A stretch of 64,000 nucleotides of DNA from Ktedonobacter racemifer DSM 44963 (GCF_000178855.1 NZ_ADVG01000004.1:124001-188000); one strand, 5' to 3'. Positions 50,777 to 60,592 are shown, counted from the stretch's first letter. The notes: generated by a model not told the origin, from the sequence alone. A program made the numbers and translations.

Positions 50777-50862
50777 CCCCACGCCCGGCAGAAGGGCAGC
50801 CCCTTGCGGGGGCATGAGTAGGTACTTGTGAAAGGCGCACCTACCCGCCCTCCCGCGTGGGC
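50777..50862 (-). ncRNA. GC-rich multi-stem structure downstream of clpB
   Basis: On the minus strand an outer stem CCCACGC/GCGTGGG (50855-50861 with 50778-50784) encloses AGGGC/GCCCT, a hairpin GTAGGT...ACCTAC and a hairpin GCCCC-cgcaa-GGGGC, forming a multi-way junction of ~85 nt. It sits 20 bases after the clpB stop. It could be a terminator complex, a processed RNA or a mobile repeat unit. Confidence 0.4.
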
Positions 50863-50882
50863 CTGAGCCAGGCAGGCACTCT

Positions 50883-53501
50883 CTACCTGCGCGCATGAAC
50901 TTCCTCAGGGACCTCGACCCTGACCGCTTCAAGCGTAAACTTGCCATCCTTCACATCAATGACGACGGTATCGCCATCGCGCACTGTCCCGTCAAGCAGT
51001 TCGCGCGCGATGCGGTTCTCAACCTCCCGTTGAATGACGCGCTTCAGTGGACGGGCACCAAATTCCTCGTCGTATCCCATTTCGGCCAGCCGATCACGGG
51101 CAGTGCTGGTGAGTTGGAGCGTAATGTGGCGCTCGCTCAGGCGCAGGCGCAGGCGCTCCAGCTGAATATTGACGATATCTTGCATCTGTTCGCGCGCGAT
51201 CGGGCGGAAGACGATGATTTCATCGATGCGGTTGATGAACTCTGGACGGAAGCCTTCCCCGCGCAAGCGTTGACGGACTACGCGCTGGACCTCGTCCTCG
51301 TCCAGTTTCTCAAGCTCAGACAGCCAGAGTACTCCGACATTACTTGTCATGATCAGGACGGTATTCTTGAAGTCAACAGTGCGGCCCTGTCCATCTGTCA
51401 GGCGACCATCATCGAGTACCTGGAGCAAGATGTTGAATACCTCTGGCGCGGCCTTCTCGATTTCGTCGAAGAGCACAACGCTATAGGGACGACGGCGTAC
51501 CGCCTCCGTCAACTGACCTCCCTCTTCATAGCCGACATAGCCAGGAGGCGCGCCTATCAAGCGTGCGACACTATGCCTCTCCATATACTCGGACATGTCG
51601 ATGCGAATGATGGCATGCTCGTCATCGAAGAGGAATTCGGCGAGGGCTCGTGCCAGCTCGGTTTTACCCACGCCCGTTGGACCTAAGAAGAGGAAGCTGG
51701 CCAGCGGCCGGTTGGGGTCCTGGAGTCCAGCTCGCGCGCGACGTATAGCGTCGGAGACCGCTTGTAACGCCTGTTCTTGCCCGACAACACGTTTACGCAG
51801 GCGATCCTCCATATGCACAAGCTTCTCTATCTCACCCTCCATGAGCCTGGTCGCGGGAATATGGGTCCATTGTGATATGACCTCGGCAATATCTTCGGCA
51901 TCCACCTCTTCTTTAAGCATACGAGCGCCTTTGATATTGGCGAGCCTCTCCTCCATCTCGTGTAGTTGCTGCTCCAGCCTGGGAATGACGCCATGGCGCA
52001 GTTCAGCCGCGCGGGCGAAGTTGTACTCAAGCTCGGCTTTCTCCAGTTCTATCTGAACCTGTTCAAGCTCTTGCTGTACGCGGCGCATGGTCTCGACAGG
52101 TCCGCGTTCGCGCTCAAGAGCCAGCTTCATAGCATTGAGTTGCTCTTGCAGGTTGGCGATCTCCTGCTCAACTTTCGTGCGGCGTTCCTGGCTGCCGGGA
52201 TCGGACTCCTTTTTGAGAGCTTCGTGCTCAATCTGCAACTGTCTAATACGCCGGTCCAGCGCATCGATCTCGGTGGGGGTGCTATCCAGCTCTACGCGCT
52301 TGCGGCTGGCTGCCTCATCCACCAGGTCAATGGCTTTATCGGGTAAGAAGCGGTCGGTAATGTAACGCTTGGAGAGAACGGCTGCGGAGACCAGGGCGCT
52401 GTCGGTGATGCGCACGCCGTGATGGGTTTCATAGCGCTGCTTGAGACCACGCAGAATGCTGATGGTATCCTCGACTGTTGGCTCATCAACCATGACGGGC
52501 TGGAAACGGCGCTCAAGCGCGGCATCTTTTTCAATATATTTGCGATACTCCTCCAGTGTGGTCGAGCCAATGCAGTGGAGCTCGCCACGGGCCAGCAAGG
52601 GTTTGAGCATGTTGGAGGCATCCATGGCCCCCTCCGCCGCGCCCGCGCCGACCAGGGTATGTAGTTCATCGATAAAGAGGATAATGTTGCCGTTGGAGTC
52701 GATCACCTCTTTGAGCACGGCCTTGAGGCGCTCCTCGAACTCACCACGATACTTGGCTCCCGCGATCAATGCGCCGAGATCGAGGGCGATAATCTGTTTG
52801 CCGACCAGCGTTTTCGGCACATCACTGCGCATGATACGCAGGGCCAATCCCTCGACAATGGCGGTCTTGCCGACGCCCGGCTCTCCAATCAAGACCGGGT
52901 TATTCTTGGTACGGCGACTTAAGACCTGGATGACACGCCTGATCTCTGCGTCTCTCCCGATGACCGGATCGAGCTTCCCTTGTGCCGCCAGCATGGTAAG
53001 ATTGCGGCCATATTTTTCGAGTGCCTGGTATTTCCCCTCTGGATTCTGGTCGGTCACGCGTTGCCCACCACGGATGGAGGTGAGGACCTGTAGTACCTTG
53101 TCCCGCGTCAACCCTGCCGTCTGTAGTGCCTTTGGCGTCACACCATTGCTTACATTGAACATGGCTAGCAACAAGTGCTCAACGCTGAGATACTCGTCGT
53201 GAAAGTTCCCCATCTCCTTCCAGGCATCTTCCAGGAGCGTGCGCAGGCGCGGTGAAAGGCTCGGCTCGCTTCCGCCATACACCTTTGGCATACGCTCAAG
53301 CTCCTGGTTTACAAGGTGCTGCGTCGCCTCGAAGTCGCCTCCAGCCTTCTCGATGACTTGCTGCACCACTCCACCCTCTTGACTGAGCAGAGCGGCAAGG
53401 AGATGCTCTACATCAACCTGGCTATGGTTGTTTGCTCTTGCTATCTGGCCAGCTTCATTGATAGCTTCACGAGCTTTTTCTGTGAAACGCTCAATGTTCA
53501 T
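50883..53501 (-). CDS. clpB: ClpB disaggregase
   Basis: 872 residues from ATG 53501 (upstream in-frame codons lack a ribosome site). Domain order: double ClpN repeat (1-145), AAA1 with Walker A G-E-P-G-V-G-K-T and Walker B I-L-F-I-D-E-L-H, the long coiled-coil M-domain (about 410-525, Glu/Gln/Arg-rich) that separates ClpB from ClpA/C, AAA2 with G-P-T-G-V-G-K-T and V-V-L-F-D-E-I-E-K, and the C-terminal D2-small domain. It threads aggregated proteins with DnaK/DnaJ/GrpE. Last chaperone gene of the heat-shock operon, 81 bases after hspR. Confidence 0.97.
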   Translation of the reverse strand: MNIERFTEKAREAINEAGQIARANNHSQVDVEHLLAALLSQEGGVVQQVIEKAGGDFEATQHLVNQELERMPKVYGGSEPSLSPRLRTLLEDAWKEMGNFHDEYLSVEHLLLAMFNVSNGVTPKALQTAGLTRDKVLQVLTSIRGGQRVTDQNPEGKYQALEKYGRNLTMLAAQGKLDPVIGRDAEIRRVIQVLSRRTKNNPVLIGEPGVGKTAIVEGLALRIMRSDVPKTLVGKQIIALDLGALIAGAKYRGEFEERLKAVLKEVIDSNGNIILFIDELHTLVGAGAAEGAMDASNMLKPLLARGELHCIGSTTLEEYRKYIEKDAALERRFQPVMVDEPTVEDTISILRGLKQRYETHHGVRITDSALVSAAVLSKRYITDRFLPDKAIDLVDEAASRKRVELDSTPTEIDALDRRIRQLQIEHEALKKESDPGSQERRTKVEQEIANLQEQLNAMKLALERERGPVETMRRVQQELEQVQIELEKAELEYNFARAAELRHGVIPRLEQQLHEMEERLANIKGARMLKEEVDAEDIAEVISQWTHIPATRLMEGEIEKLVHMEDRLRKRVVGQEQALQAVSDAIRRARAGLQDPNRPLASFLFLGPTGVGKTELARALAEFLFDDEHAIIRIDMSEYMERHSVARLIGAPPGYVGYEEGGQLTEAVRRRPYSVVLFDEIEKAAPEVFNILLQVLDDGRLTDGQGRTVDFKNTVLIMTSNVGVLWLSELEKLDEDEVQRVVRQRLRGEGFRPEFINRIDEIIVFRPIAREQMQDIVNIQLERLRLRLSERHITLQLTSTARDRLAEMGYDEEFGARPLKRVIQREVENRIARELLDGTVRDGDTVVIDVKDGKFTLEAVRVEVPEEVHARR

Positions 53502-53582
53502 ACTCTCTCGTTCCCCCTGTTGGTATATGTAATACACAATGCTTGTGGGTAGAGCACAATGACGATCTTGAACTTCTTCTTG

Positions 53583-53939
53583 TCAATCGCTGGAAATCTG
53601 CCATGCCGAAGACTGTATCTCGGTTACCTGGCTTCTTGTTTGCTCCAGTTCTTGCTGTAGCATTGCCAGGCGTCTGAGCAGGTATAGGACGACTTCGACG
53701 CCCTCCAGATTCACTCCTAACTCATGCTGTAAGCGGCGAATACGTCGCAGGCGTCGCACATCCTCTTCGCTATAGCGTCGGTTTTTACCGCTGCCTTCGC
53801 CCTGTACAAGGCCCAATGTCTCCAATGAATGCAATGTTCGCATATTAAGGTGGCTCGCGGTGGCAGCCTCACGTTCGCTATATGAGCGTGGCGCGGTATA
53901 TGGTTGCACCACGATACGCGTGATAAATGGGTTATCCAT
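53583..53939 (-). CDS. hspR: HspR-type MerR-family heat-shock repressor
   Basis: 118 residues. The winged helix-turn-helix (R-S-Y-S-E-R-E-A-A-T-A-S-H-L-N-M-R-T-L-H-S-L-E-T-L-G-L-V) is followed by N-R-R-Y-S-E-E-D-V-R-R-L-R-R-I-R-R-L and a coiled coil. HspR proteins of actinomycetes and Chloroflexota repress dnaK operons at HAIR sites with DnaK as co-repressor. It overlaps dnaJ by eight bases and precedes clpB, so it is cotranscribed with its targets. I could not identify a clean HAIR inverted repeat upstream of grpE by eye. Confidence 0.85.
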   Translation of the reverse strand: MDNPFITRIVVQPYTAPRSYSEREAATASHLNMRTLHSLETLGLVQGEGSGKNRRYSEEDVRRLRRIRRLQHELGVNLEGVEVVLYLLRRLAMLQQELEQTRSQVTEIQSSAWQISSD

Positions 53940-54948
53940 GGCTGCTCCTTTCTTCTACCGGGCTTGCCTGGGGAACGTAGCCAACAGAACGGGCGAAGGC
54001 TTCGAAGAGGTGACGTTGCTCTGGACTGAGGTGTTTAGGCATTACCACGTGTACGTCAGCGTAGAGATCGCCCCTTTTATCTGGTTCTCCCATAACAGGC
54101 ATACCCTGGCCTCGTAGACGCAACGCGGTACCCTCCTCGGTCCCGGGAGGTATACGCAGCAACAGGCGGCGGCCATCTGGGGTCGATACCTGTACCTCTC
54201 CACCTAATACAGCCTCGGCGAGAGGAACCTCGACGCGCGTATGCAGCGTCGTCCCCTCCCGTGTGAAGCGAGGGTCAGGCGCCATATGTACACGCAGATA
54301 CAGATCACCGCGCCCGGCGGGACCCTCCTGGCCCTGACCAGCTATCCGTATGCGCGAGCCTTCGTCCACCCCTGGGGGAATTTTTACCTCCAGGCGGCGT
54401 GTGCTACCATCTGGCGTGGCCAGTTCCAAAACACGCGTGGCGCCTTTGTAGGCTTCTGGAAGCGTCACGACGACTTCGGCTTCAACGTCCTGGCGGGCCG
54501 GGGCACGAGCCTCACCACGCGTACGACCAGCCGTTCGCGATCTCCTCGTGCCTGGGCCCGCTCCAAAGTAGGTCTCGAAGAAATCCGAGAACGGGGCTGC
54601 ACCGCCAAAGAGATCATTCAAGTCTTCTTCGCTGACTGTACGATAGTAGGTACGCCGTCCGTCTGCGCCTGTCGCTCCCGTCCCACCCGCGTGGCCAGCG
54701 CCGGGCCAGCTTCCATACTGCCGGTAATACCTATCCATCTCGTCATATTGCTTCCGTTTCTCTGGATCCGAGAGCACTTCGTTGGCTTCGTTGATATCCT
54801 TGAATCTCTCCTCGGCCGCTTTATCGCCAGGATTGATGTCAGGGTGATACTGGCGCGCAAGTTTGCGATAGGCTTTTTGAATATCTTTCTGACTCGCGTT
54901 CCTGTCCACGCCCAGCGTCTTGTAATAGTCCTTATAATCAACAGCCAT
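53932..54948 (-). CDS. dnaJ: DnaJ/CbpA-type co-chaperone without zinc fingers
   Basis: 338 residues. J-domain 5-70 with the H-P-D motif (Q-Y-H-P-D-I-N-P), a Gly-rich linker, then C-terminal domains I and II (L-P-E-A-Y-K-G-A-T-R, V-K-I-P-P-G-V-D-E-G-S-R-I-R, L-L-R-I-P-P-G-T-E-E-G-T-A-L-R-L). The four C-x-x-C-x-G-x-G zinc motifs of type I DnaJ are absent, so it is a type II (CbpA/DnaJ2) protein. It stimulates DnaK ATPase. Starts with M-A-V-D-Y-K-D-Y-Y; GGAGAAAG ahead. Confidence 0.92.
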   Translation of the reverse strand: MAVDYKDYYKTLGVDRNASQKDIQKAYRKLARQYHPDINPGDKAAEERFKDINEANEVLSDPEKRKQYDEMDRYYRQYGSWPGAGHAGGTGATGADGRRTYYRTVSEEDLNDLFGGAAPFSDFFETYFGAGPGTRRSRTAGRTRGEARAPARQDVEAEVVVTLPEAYKGATRVLELATPDGSTRRLEVKIPPGVDEGSRIRIAGQGQEGPAGRGDLYLRVHMAPDPRFTREGTTLHTRVEVPLAEAVLGGEVQVSTPDGRRLLLRIPPGTEEGTALRLRGQGMPVMGEPDKRGDLYADVHVVMPKHLSPEQRHLFEAFARSVGYVPQASPVEERSSHG

Positions 54949-54989
54949 GGGATCTTTCTCCCTGGAAGAGGAGTCTCAAAAGAGCCGAG

Positions 54990-56930
54990 TTATTGATGTC
55001 CGACTTGGTGGGACTCCGCTGCAGCAACGCCATATTCTTTATGAATGAGCTCGTGGACAGCCAGGAGATCCAGACCAGCCTCTGTCAGCGTTGCCTCCCC
55101 AACGTATTGACCCATGCGGGCAACGTGCAGCACTTCGCGAAACTCGTGTTCCCCTAGCCCAGTCAAACGCTCTACTTCTCCCCACTGGTGAGGTTGAATG
55201 CGAACCTTGCGCTCTTTCACATATAAAGTCCCCGCCTGCCTGATGGCGGCGAGTAAGCGTACGATGGTTGGCGTGACGGGATGCCCGAGATGCATGGCGC
55301 CACTCACAGCCCTGGTTAAAAGTTGCCCTGCCTCCGTACGTATGATCTGGCAATCAACCAGCCTGTTAATAAAGCCGCGCGCTTCGAGCTTCTCCATTGC
55401 CCAATTTCGTTTTTCTTCGTCGAGCCCTTCATGATTGCTCGTGCCGAAACCACATGACGCTCCTTCAGTGTCGGGAAGTTGCTCCAAAATTTCAGCCTCT
55501 TCTCGTGTAAGCGCGAGCTGACGTACGCAGTGATTGGCGAGGTTAGCGTAAAAATGGCCGGATGCGCTGATCCCTCCAGTGCCGATAAGCTCTTCTTCGC
55601 GCGCCTGTTCGATCCACCATTGCGCGGGAACGCTTAAGGGGGTGGCGACAATCGTCAAGGCTTTGACTGCTGTCGCGCTAATATCGCGTGTATTTCCTTC
55701 CTGCTCTTTTACAATCCTGCTGCCAGTGGGTGTCAAGCGATAACTCATTTTTGAGCCTTCCATTTCAGCTCTCAGCAGATCAAAGGCCTCCAGGCCAACA
55801 ATGAGTTCCTCGAGGTCCCAATTGGTGTTAAACCACTTGTCGTGCTCTTTTACCTCCTCCAGCAGAGCCACTGCCTGACGCTTCAGCGGGGCTTTCTCTC
55901 GTAACATCCTGCCACGGCGCCCCTCCAGAGAGCGATAGTGTTTGACCATGCGGTCGATCAGAGCGCGATGCAGTGCCTCTTTATGGGTGGGCTTTTGCTC
56001 CTGGGCCAGGCGATCGATTGTAGTGAGTAATTCGACTTCAGGTTCGGTGATCGCGAATGTATGTGTCTTTTCTGGCACATCTCTTTGCAGGAGCGAATAC
56101 GCTCTTAGCGCCGCGTAACCCGCTTCGCTCAGTTTCTCATCCGCATCTACATAGCCCAGCAGTTGTAGGCTAGCTATTTGCTCGGACGCCAGGGCCGCGC
56201 TTCCCTTATCCACCAGTTCTGCCAGTACCTGGAGTAACGGCTCATCGAGTACCACATCGAGTGGGCTATAGCCTCCTTTACGCAAGGCATCATAGACGGC
56301 CTGGCCTAAAGCTGTTAAGACATAGTTATCCCCTTCAGGAACTGACCAGACAAGGAGGTTCATGGCCTCCATAAGCGCCAGTTGCCCTGCCGTCATTTGA
56401 GCAGCAGGTTTCTGGGCATAGCCAGGATGCATGTGTCGAATCGCATTCGCGAGTTCACCATAAATCTCCAGACGTGGGCGATGGCGTTCAGCGAAATCCT
56501 CCCAGGCCTCGCCATAGCGGTTCAAGCAGGTAAGCTGGCGTTTCTCTAATGTATCCTGCGTTTGTTTTGCTAAGCCGCGTGCGCGCAACATATCGGTGGT
56601 CACTGGACCAACCTGCCCCTTTCGCAATGTTGCTGCGTGTAAAGCGCCCAGAATATCTGAGCCAAGAAAGCGCCAGTTGTGCTCAAGACGATCTATTGTA
56701 GGGAGCAAGTTCTCCGCATGCATTGCTCTTATGAGGTCAAGCGCCTCCCGTCCCGCGTAGGAGAGCTGATAGGCACGAGGGGGCTCGAGGAGGACAAGGC
56801 CCTGCAATTCAAGTTCGCGATAGATGTGCTCCTGAACATCGTCTTCTGCCAATGTGTGAGTTGTGTGTCCCGCAGCCTCTTTGGCAGCCAGTTCGTGTAA
56901 AGCGATAAGATGCGCTGAAGCCAAAAGCAT
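54990..56930 (-). CDS. Large hypothetical protein in heat-shock operon (DUF505-like)
   Basis: 646 residues from ATG 56930 (AGGAAAGG eight bases ahead; ATG 56939 also possible). Predominantly alpha-helical, no membrane segment or signal. It is built of repeated winged-helix-like units: several stretches of the form L-x-Y-x-G-R-E-A-L-D-L, L-T-A-L-G-Q-A-V-Y-D-A-L, L-S-E-A-G-Y-A-A-L, L-T-P-T-G-S-R-I-V, L-T-E-A-G-L-D-L-L, each about 80-100 residues apart, as in archaeal/thermophile DUF505-type proteins. No catalytic motif. Its place between dnaK and dnaJ on one transcript suggests a stress or DNA/RNA-binding role. Family name from memory. Confidence 0.6.
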   Translation of the reverse strand: MLLASAHLIALHELAAKEAAGHTTHTLAEDDVQEHIYRELELQGLVLLEPPRAYQLSYAGREALDLIRAMHAENLLPTIDRLEHNWRFLGSDILGALHAATLRKGQVGPVTTDMLRARGLAKQTQDTLEKRQLTCLNRYGEAWEDFAERHRPRLEIYGELANAIRHMHPGYAQKPAAQMTAGQLALMEAMNLLVWSVPEGDNYVLTALGQAVYDALRKGGYSPLDVVLDEPLLQVLAELVDKGSAALASEQIASLQLLGYVDADEKLSEAGYAALRAYSLLQRDVPEKTHTFAITEPEVELLTTIDRLAQEQKPTHKEALHRALIDRMVKHYRSLEGRRGRMLREKAPLKRQAVALLEEVKEHDKWFNTNWDLEELIVGLEAFDLLRAEMEGSKMSYRLTPTGSRIVKEQEGNTRDISATAVKALTIVATPLSVPAQWWIEQAREEELIGTGGISASGHFYANLANHCVRQLALTREEAEILEQLPDTEGASCGFGTSNHEGLDEEKRNWAMEKLEARGFINRLVDCQIIRTEAGQLLTRAVSGAMHLGHPVTPTIVRLLAAIRQAGTLYVKERKVRIQPHQWGEVERLTGLGEHEFREVLHVARMGQYVGEATLTEAGLDLLAVHELIHKEYGVAAAESHQVGHQ

Positions 56931-57071
56931 GTTGCACATCCTTTCCTATTCTCTTAAACGCACACACAGAAAGCAAGCTTGCCTATCTGTATTAGTTTTA
57001 GCATTGCAAAGGTGTACTCGACATCCTGGAGGGAACACTGATGTGCCTCCAGGATGTCCTGTTGGGAGCAG

Positions 57072-58970
57072 CTAGAGTTCGCGGTATTCGCCTTCGACTG
57101 TTCCCGGTTCGCTGCCAGTACCGGCCTGCGCTCTCGCTTCAGTGGCTTCGCTACCAGCCGGAGCGCCTGTATAGCTGGCGATTTCCTGCTGCATACGCTG
57201 AGAGGTGCTCTCCAATTCAGCCATGGTGCTCTGCACGCGCGCTGTATCACTCCCGGTCAGCGCGTCACGGACCGCCTTGATCCGATTCTCGACTTCAGCG
57301 CGCACATCGGGCGAGAGTTTCTCTCTGTTTTCCTGGAGCATACGCTCTGCCTGGTAGGCGACACTGGAGGCATTGTTGCGTGTCTCGATCTCCTGGCGGC
57401 GCTGTCGATCTTCCTGAGAGTGCTGCTCCGCTTCACGCACCATGCGGTCGACTTCGCTTTGCGAGAGACCACTAGAAGCCGTAATAGTAACCTTTTGCTC
57501 ACGCCCCGTGGCCTTGTCGCGCGCGGTTACATTGAGAATGCCGTTTGCATCAATATCGAAGGTGACTTCGATTTGTGGCATACCACGCGGCGCCGGACTG
57601 ATCCCCTCCAGGCGGAAGTGTCCCAGGCTCTTGTTATCGCGCGCCAGTTCGCGCTCGCCCTGGAGCACATGGACATCTACTGCTGATTGATTATCCTCGG
57701 CTGTGCTGAAGGTCTCGCTCTTGCGCGTAGGAATGGTCGTGTTGCGCTCAATAAGCTTGGTTGTCACGCCACCCAATGTCTCGACGCCAAGTGAGAGGGG
57801 AGTGACATCCAGGAGCAAGACATCCTTGACCTCGCCTCCCAGCACACCTCCCTGGATAGCCGCGCCAACGGCGACCACCTCATCGGGATTGACGCCCTTG
57901 TGCGGGTCCTTGCCAAAAATGTTTTTGACAAACTCAACGACGGCTGGCATACGGGTCTGCCCACCGACCAGCACATCCTCGTTGACGTCGCTTGGCTTGA
58001 CCTGCGCATCCTCCAGGGCACGCATGACTGGACCGCGCGTGCGCTCGATCAGGTCACCCACCAGTTGCTCTAGCTTGGCACGTGTAAGTGTCATCACAAG
58101 GTGCCTTGGGCCACTGGCGTCAGCTGTAATAAAGGGGAGGTTAATCTCGGTCTGGGTCGATGAGGAGAGCTCAATCTTGGCTCGCTCGGCCGCTTCTTTC
58201 AAGCGTTGGAGCGCCATGCGATCGTTGCGCAAATCAATGCCCTGATCCTTGCGAAACTCGTCGGCAAGCCAGTCCACAATCCGCTGGTCAAAGTCGTCGC
58301 CACCCAGATGGGTATCGCCATTGGTGGCCTTGACTTCAATGACACCCTCCCCCAGTTGCAGGACGGAGATATCAAAGGTGCCACCACCAAGGTCATAGAC
58401 ACCAATCAGCTCGTCATGCTTCTTGTCCAGCCCATAGGCAAGTGAGGCCGCAGTTGGCTCATTAATGATGCGTAAGACTTCAAGTCCTGCGATGGTCCCC
58501 GCGTCTTTCGTGGCCTGGCGCTGTGAGTCGTTGAAGTAGGCTGGGACAGTGATGACGGCCTGCGTAATGCGCTCCCCCAGTTTGTCTTCCGCATCAACTT
58601 TCAGCTTTTGCAGGATCATGGCCGAAATTTCTGGCGGACTATACTCACGCCCTCCCATCACGACGCGGACATCACCGTTGGCAGCGCCTGTAATCTTGTA
58701 GGGGACCATTTTTATCGTACGCTGTACCTCAGGATCATCGAACTTACGCCCCATGAGACGCTTAATGGAGAAGACGGTATTTTCCGGGTTGGTCACGGCC
58801 TGACGTTTGGCGACCTGGCCCACCAGGCGCTCGCCATTCTTTGTAATCGCAACGATAGAGGGTGTAATCCGCGCGCCCTCCCTGTTCTCAATGACAGTGG
58901 GTTCACCTGCCTCCATGGTTGACATAACTGAGTTTGTTGTTCCCAGGTCTATGCCGAGTACCTTTGCCAT
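57072..58970 (-). CDS. dnaK: DnaK (Hsp70 chaperone)
   Basis: 632 residues from ATG 58970 (M-A-K-V-L-G-I-D-L-G-T-T-N-S). The frame is open for 77 further codons upstream but these are low-complexity and lack a ribosome site. ATPase domain motifs: phosphate 1 G-I-D-L-G-T-T-N-S, T-V-P-A-Y-F-N-D-S-Q-R-Q-A-T, phosphate 2 V-Y-D-L-G-G-G-T-F-D-I-S, N-E-P-T-A-A-S-L-A-Y-G; linker D-V-L-L-L-D-V-T-P-L-S-L-G; substrate domain and Gly/Glu-rich tail ending G-T-V-E-G-E-Y-R-E-L. 145 bases after grpE. Confidence 0.97.
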   Translation of the reverse strand: MAKVLGIDLGTTNSVMSTMEAGEPTVIENREGARITPSIVAITKNGERLVGQVAKRQAVTNPENTVFSIKRLMGRKFDDPEVQRTIKMVPYKITGAANGDVRVVMGGREYSPPEISAMILQKLKVDAEDKLGERITQAVITVPAYFNDSQRQATKDAGTIAGLEVLRIINEPTAASLAYGLDKKHDELIGVYDLGGGTFDISVLQLGEGVIEVKATNGDTHLGGDDFDQRIVDWLADEFRKDQGIDLRNDRMALQRLKEAAERAKIELSSSTQTEINLPFITADASGPRHLVMTLTRAKLEQLVGDLIERTRGPVMRALEDAQVKPSDVNEDVLVGGQTRMPAVVEFVKNIFGKDPHKGVNPDEVVAVGAAIQGGVLGGEVKDVLLLDVTPLSLGVETLGGVTTKLIERNTTIPTRKSETFSTAEDNQSAVDVHVLQGERELARDNKSLGHFRLEGISPAPRGMPQIEVTFDIDANGILNVTARDKATGREQKVTITASSGLSQSEVDRMVREAEQHSQEDRQRRQEIETRNNASSVAYQAERMLQENREKLSPDVRAEVENRIKAVRDALTGSDTARVQSTMAELESTSQRMQQEIASYTGAPAGSEATEARAQAGTGSEPGTVEGEYREL

Positions 58971-59115
58971 TGTTGCCCCTCTCTCTTGTAGTATGTCCAC
59001 GGTTCCTCTCGACAAGGAGCCAGAGCACGTATGTGGCCTGCTCACGTGAACTGTCAAATGCCAGAGGCTGCTTCTTTCCCTGGCCCCCTCGACGCCTCTG
59101 AGGCGTGACCGCTGC

Positions 59116-59772
59116 TCATTCGGCTTGCGTTTGCTTGTTGTTAGGATCAGTCTTTTCTTGCGCCGTGGGCGTTTCGCGTTGTGGGGAGGCTCCCGCGACA
59201 CTCACCCTGGCTGGACGAATGACGTGGTCCTCGATGATATACCCTTGTTGGAGGACATCGAGAATGGCCCCTTCGGGCGCATCTGCACGGGCCTCGGTCG
59301 TGACGGCCTCGTGCCAGCGTGGGTTGAATTGTTCGCCGATGGCCCCAACGCGTTGTACACCCAGCTGGTCAAGCATGGACTCAAGTCGGCGCGCGACCAG
59401 AAACAGACCCTGCACCCAGGCATGTGGGCACATCTCCGCTGGCGCCGAGCGCAGCGCCAGTTCAAGATCATCGAGGACAGGCAAGAGGTGATAGAGCAAG
59501 CTGCTCTGGGCGGTGATGCGCCCCTCAAGCTGTTCCTTACCCATGCGACGGCGATAATTGACAAACTCCGCCTGCGTTCTCCGCAGTTGATCCAGGTACT
59601 CTTCCGCTTTGCGGTGCTCTTCCTTCACCGCTTCGTCCTGGGGAACTGACTGGATGGCTGTCGTAGCTTCAGGCGGAGCCTGCTGTTGCTCTGCTTGACC
59701 CTGTTGGGCTGACTCTGTGGCTGTCGTGGTTCCAGTTGTGGCCTTCTGTTGTTCCGGGTTGTTTGACTGCAT
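59116..59772 (-). CDS. grpE: GrpE nucleotide exchange factor
   Basis: 218 residues from ATG 59772. The N-terminal ~60 residues are Gln/Thr/Ala/Glu-rich and disordered. The long coiled coil E-E-Y-L-D-Q-L-R-R-T-Q-A-E-F-V-N-Y-R-R-R-M follows, then L-L-P-V-L-D-D-L-E-L-A-L and the C-terminal beta domain (F-N-P-R-W-H-E-A-V-T-T-E, G-A-I-L-D-V-L-Q-Q-G-Y-I-I-E-D-H-V-I-R-P-A-R-V-S-V). First gene of the heat-shock operon; releases ADP from DnaK. Confidence 0.93.
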   Translation of the reverse strand: MQSNNPEQQKATTGTTTATESAQQGQAEQQQAPPEATTAIQSVPQDEAVKEEHRKAEEYLDQLRRTQAEFVNYRRRMGKEQLEGRITAQSSLLYHLLPVLDDLELALRSAPAEMCPHAWVQGLFLVARRLESMLDQLGVQRVGAIGEQFNPRWHEAVTTEARADAPEGAILDVLQQGYIIEDHVIRPARVSVAGASPQRETPTAQEKTDPNNKQTQAE

Positions 59773-59892
59773 AGCATGAACCCTTTTCTTTTCAACACTA
59801 TTTTTTACGCGTATCAGCAGCATCTTGCCAAACAACAAGCTATGAAAAAGCAATCGTGAACGCCGTTTCGCAGCAGCTAGCGATACCGCCAC

Positions 59893-60592
59893 CCCCCAGC
59901 CTTGTGAAACTCATCTCTCTGGAGCACACCTGTTCGCCTTCCAGACGGCTTCGCTCACACGCTTGAATGGCACACCGAAATTCCTTAGCGCTTACGATGG
60001 CGGTGGAGGTCGCTATACATCCAGATACCAGAGGCTAGATGTATCTTTTGCTGGTGAAGGTCTTATGAGAGAGAACCTGCGTCGCGAAGCGCCTGTACGA
60101 TGCATTGAAAACAAGAGGGCAACAATGATCGCCTTTATAGTTCCTCAGATTGAGATCTGCATCAGCTGGCAGATCAATATTTGTTTATGCCCTACTGTTG
60201 TCCCGTTCATGTCATTATACGAAAGATAGCATGAAAAGGAAAAAATCTCTATGAATTATTGTCAGTAGTAACATAAATAAAGTATCTAAATGTGCTGATC
60301 TGCAAAACCCATAATTCCACTATAAATAGCATGGCTTCTAATTATTTAATATGGGATATTATGAGGAAGCGACTTCTCGCTACCACACCTCCTTACCCCA
60401 TGCGAAGCGCCGCAGGTGCTGAGGAGGAAGGCCGGGAAAATCCCTTTCAGGAGCATCACCTTGCGCGTGACAAATCGAGTGCCTGTGAAAGAGAGGCCCG
60501 ACCCCATTTCCCACATTCATTGATCACAGGGCATCATCGCCTTGCGCGTCGTCAACATGATGCCTCTGTTCTACTATTTCCCGAATTCCATT
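59893..60592. other. Intergenic region upstream of grpE, no gene seen
   Basis: About 700 bases. The grpE promoter must lie in its left part. Short frames here lack family motifs and ribosome sites. No clear HspR-type inverted repeat could be picked out by eye. Confidence 0.4.

Noticed and set aside
50895..51686. 263-codon plus-strand frame antisense to clpB
   Set aside because: It mirrors the clpB codons on the opposite strand; no motif of its own.
52441..53202. 253-codon plus-strand frame antisense to clpB
   Set aside because: Ser/Arg-rich shadow of the clpB coding strand.
58971..59201. N-terminal extension of DnaK by 77 codons
   Set aside because: DnaK begins M-A-K-V-L-G-I-D-L-G in the whole family; the extension is basic, repetitive and lacks a ribosome site.
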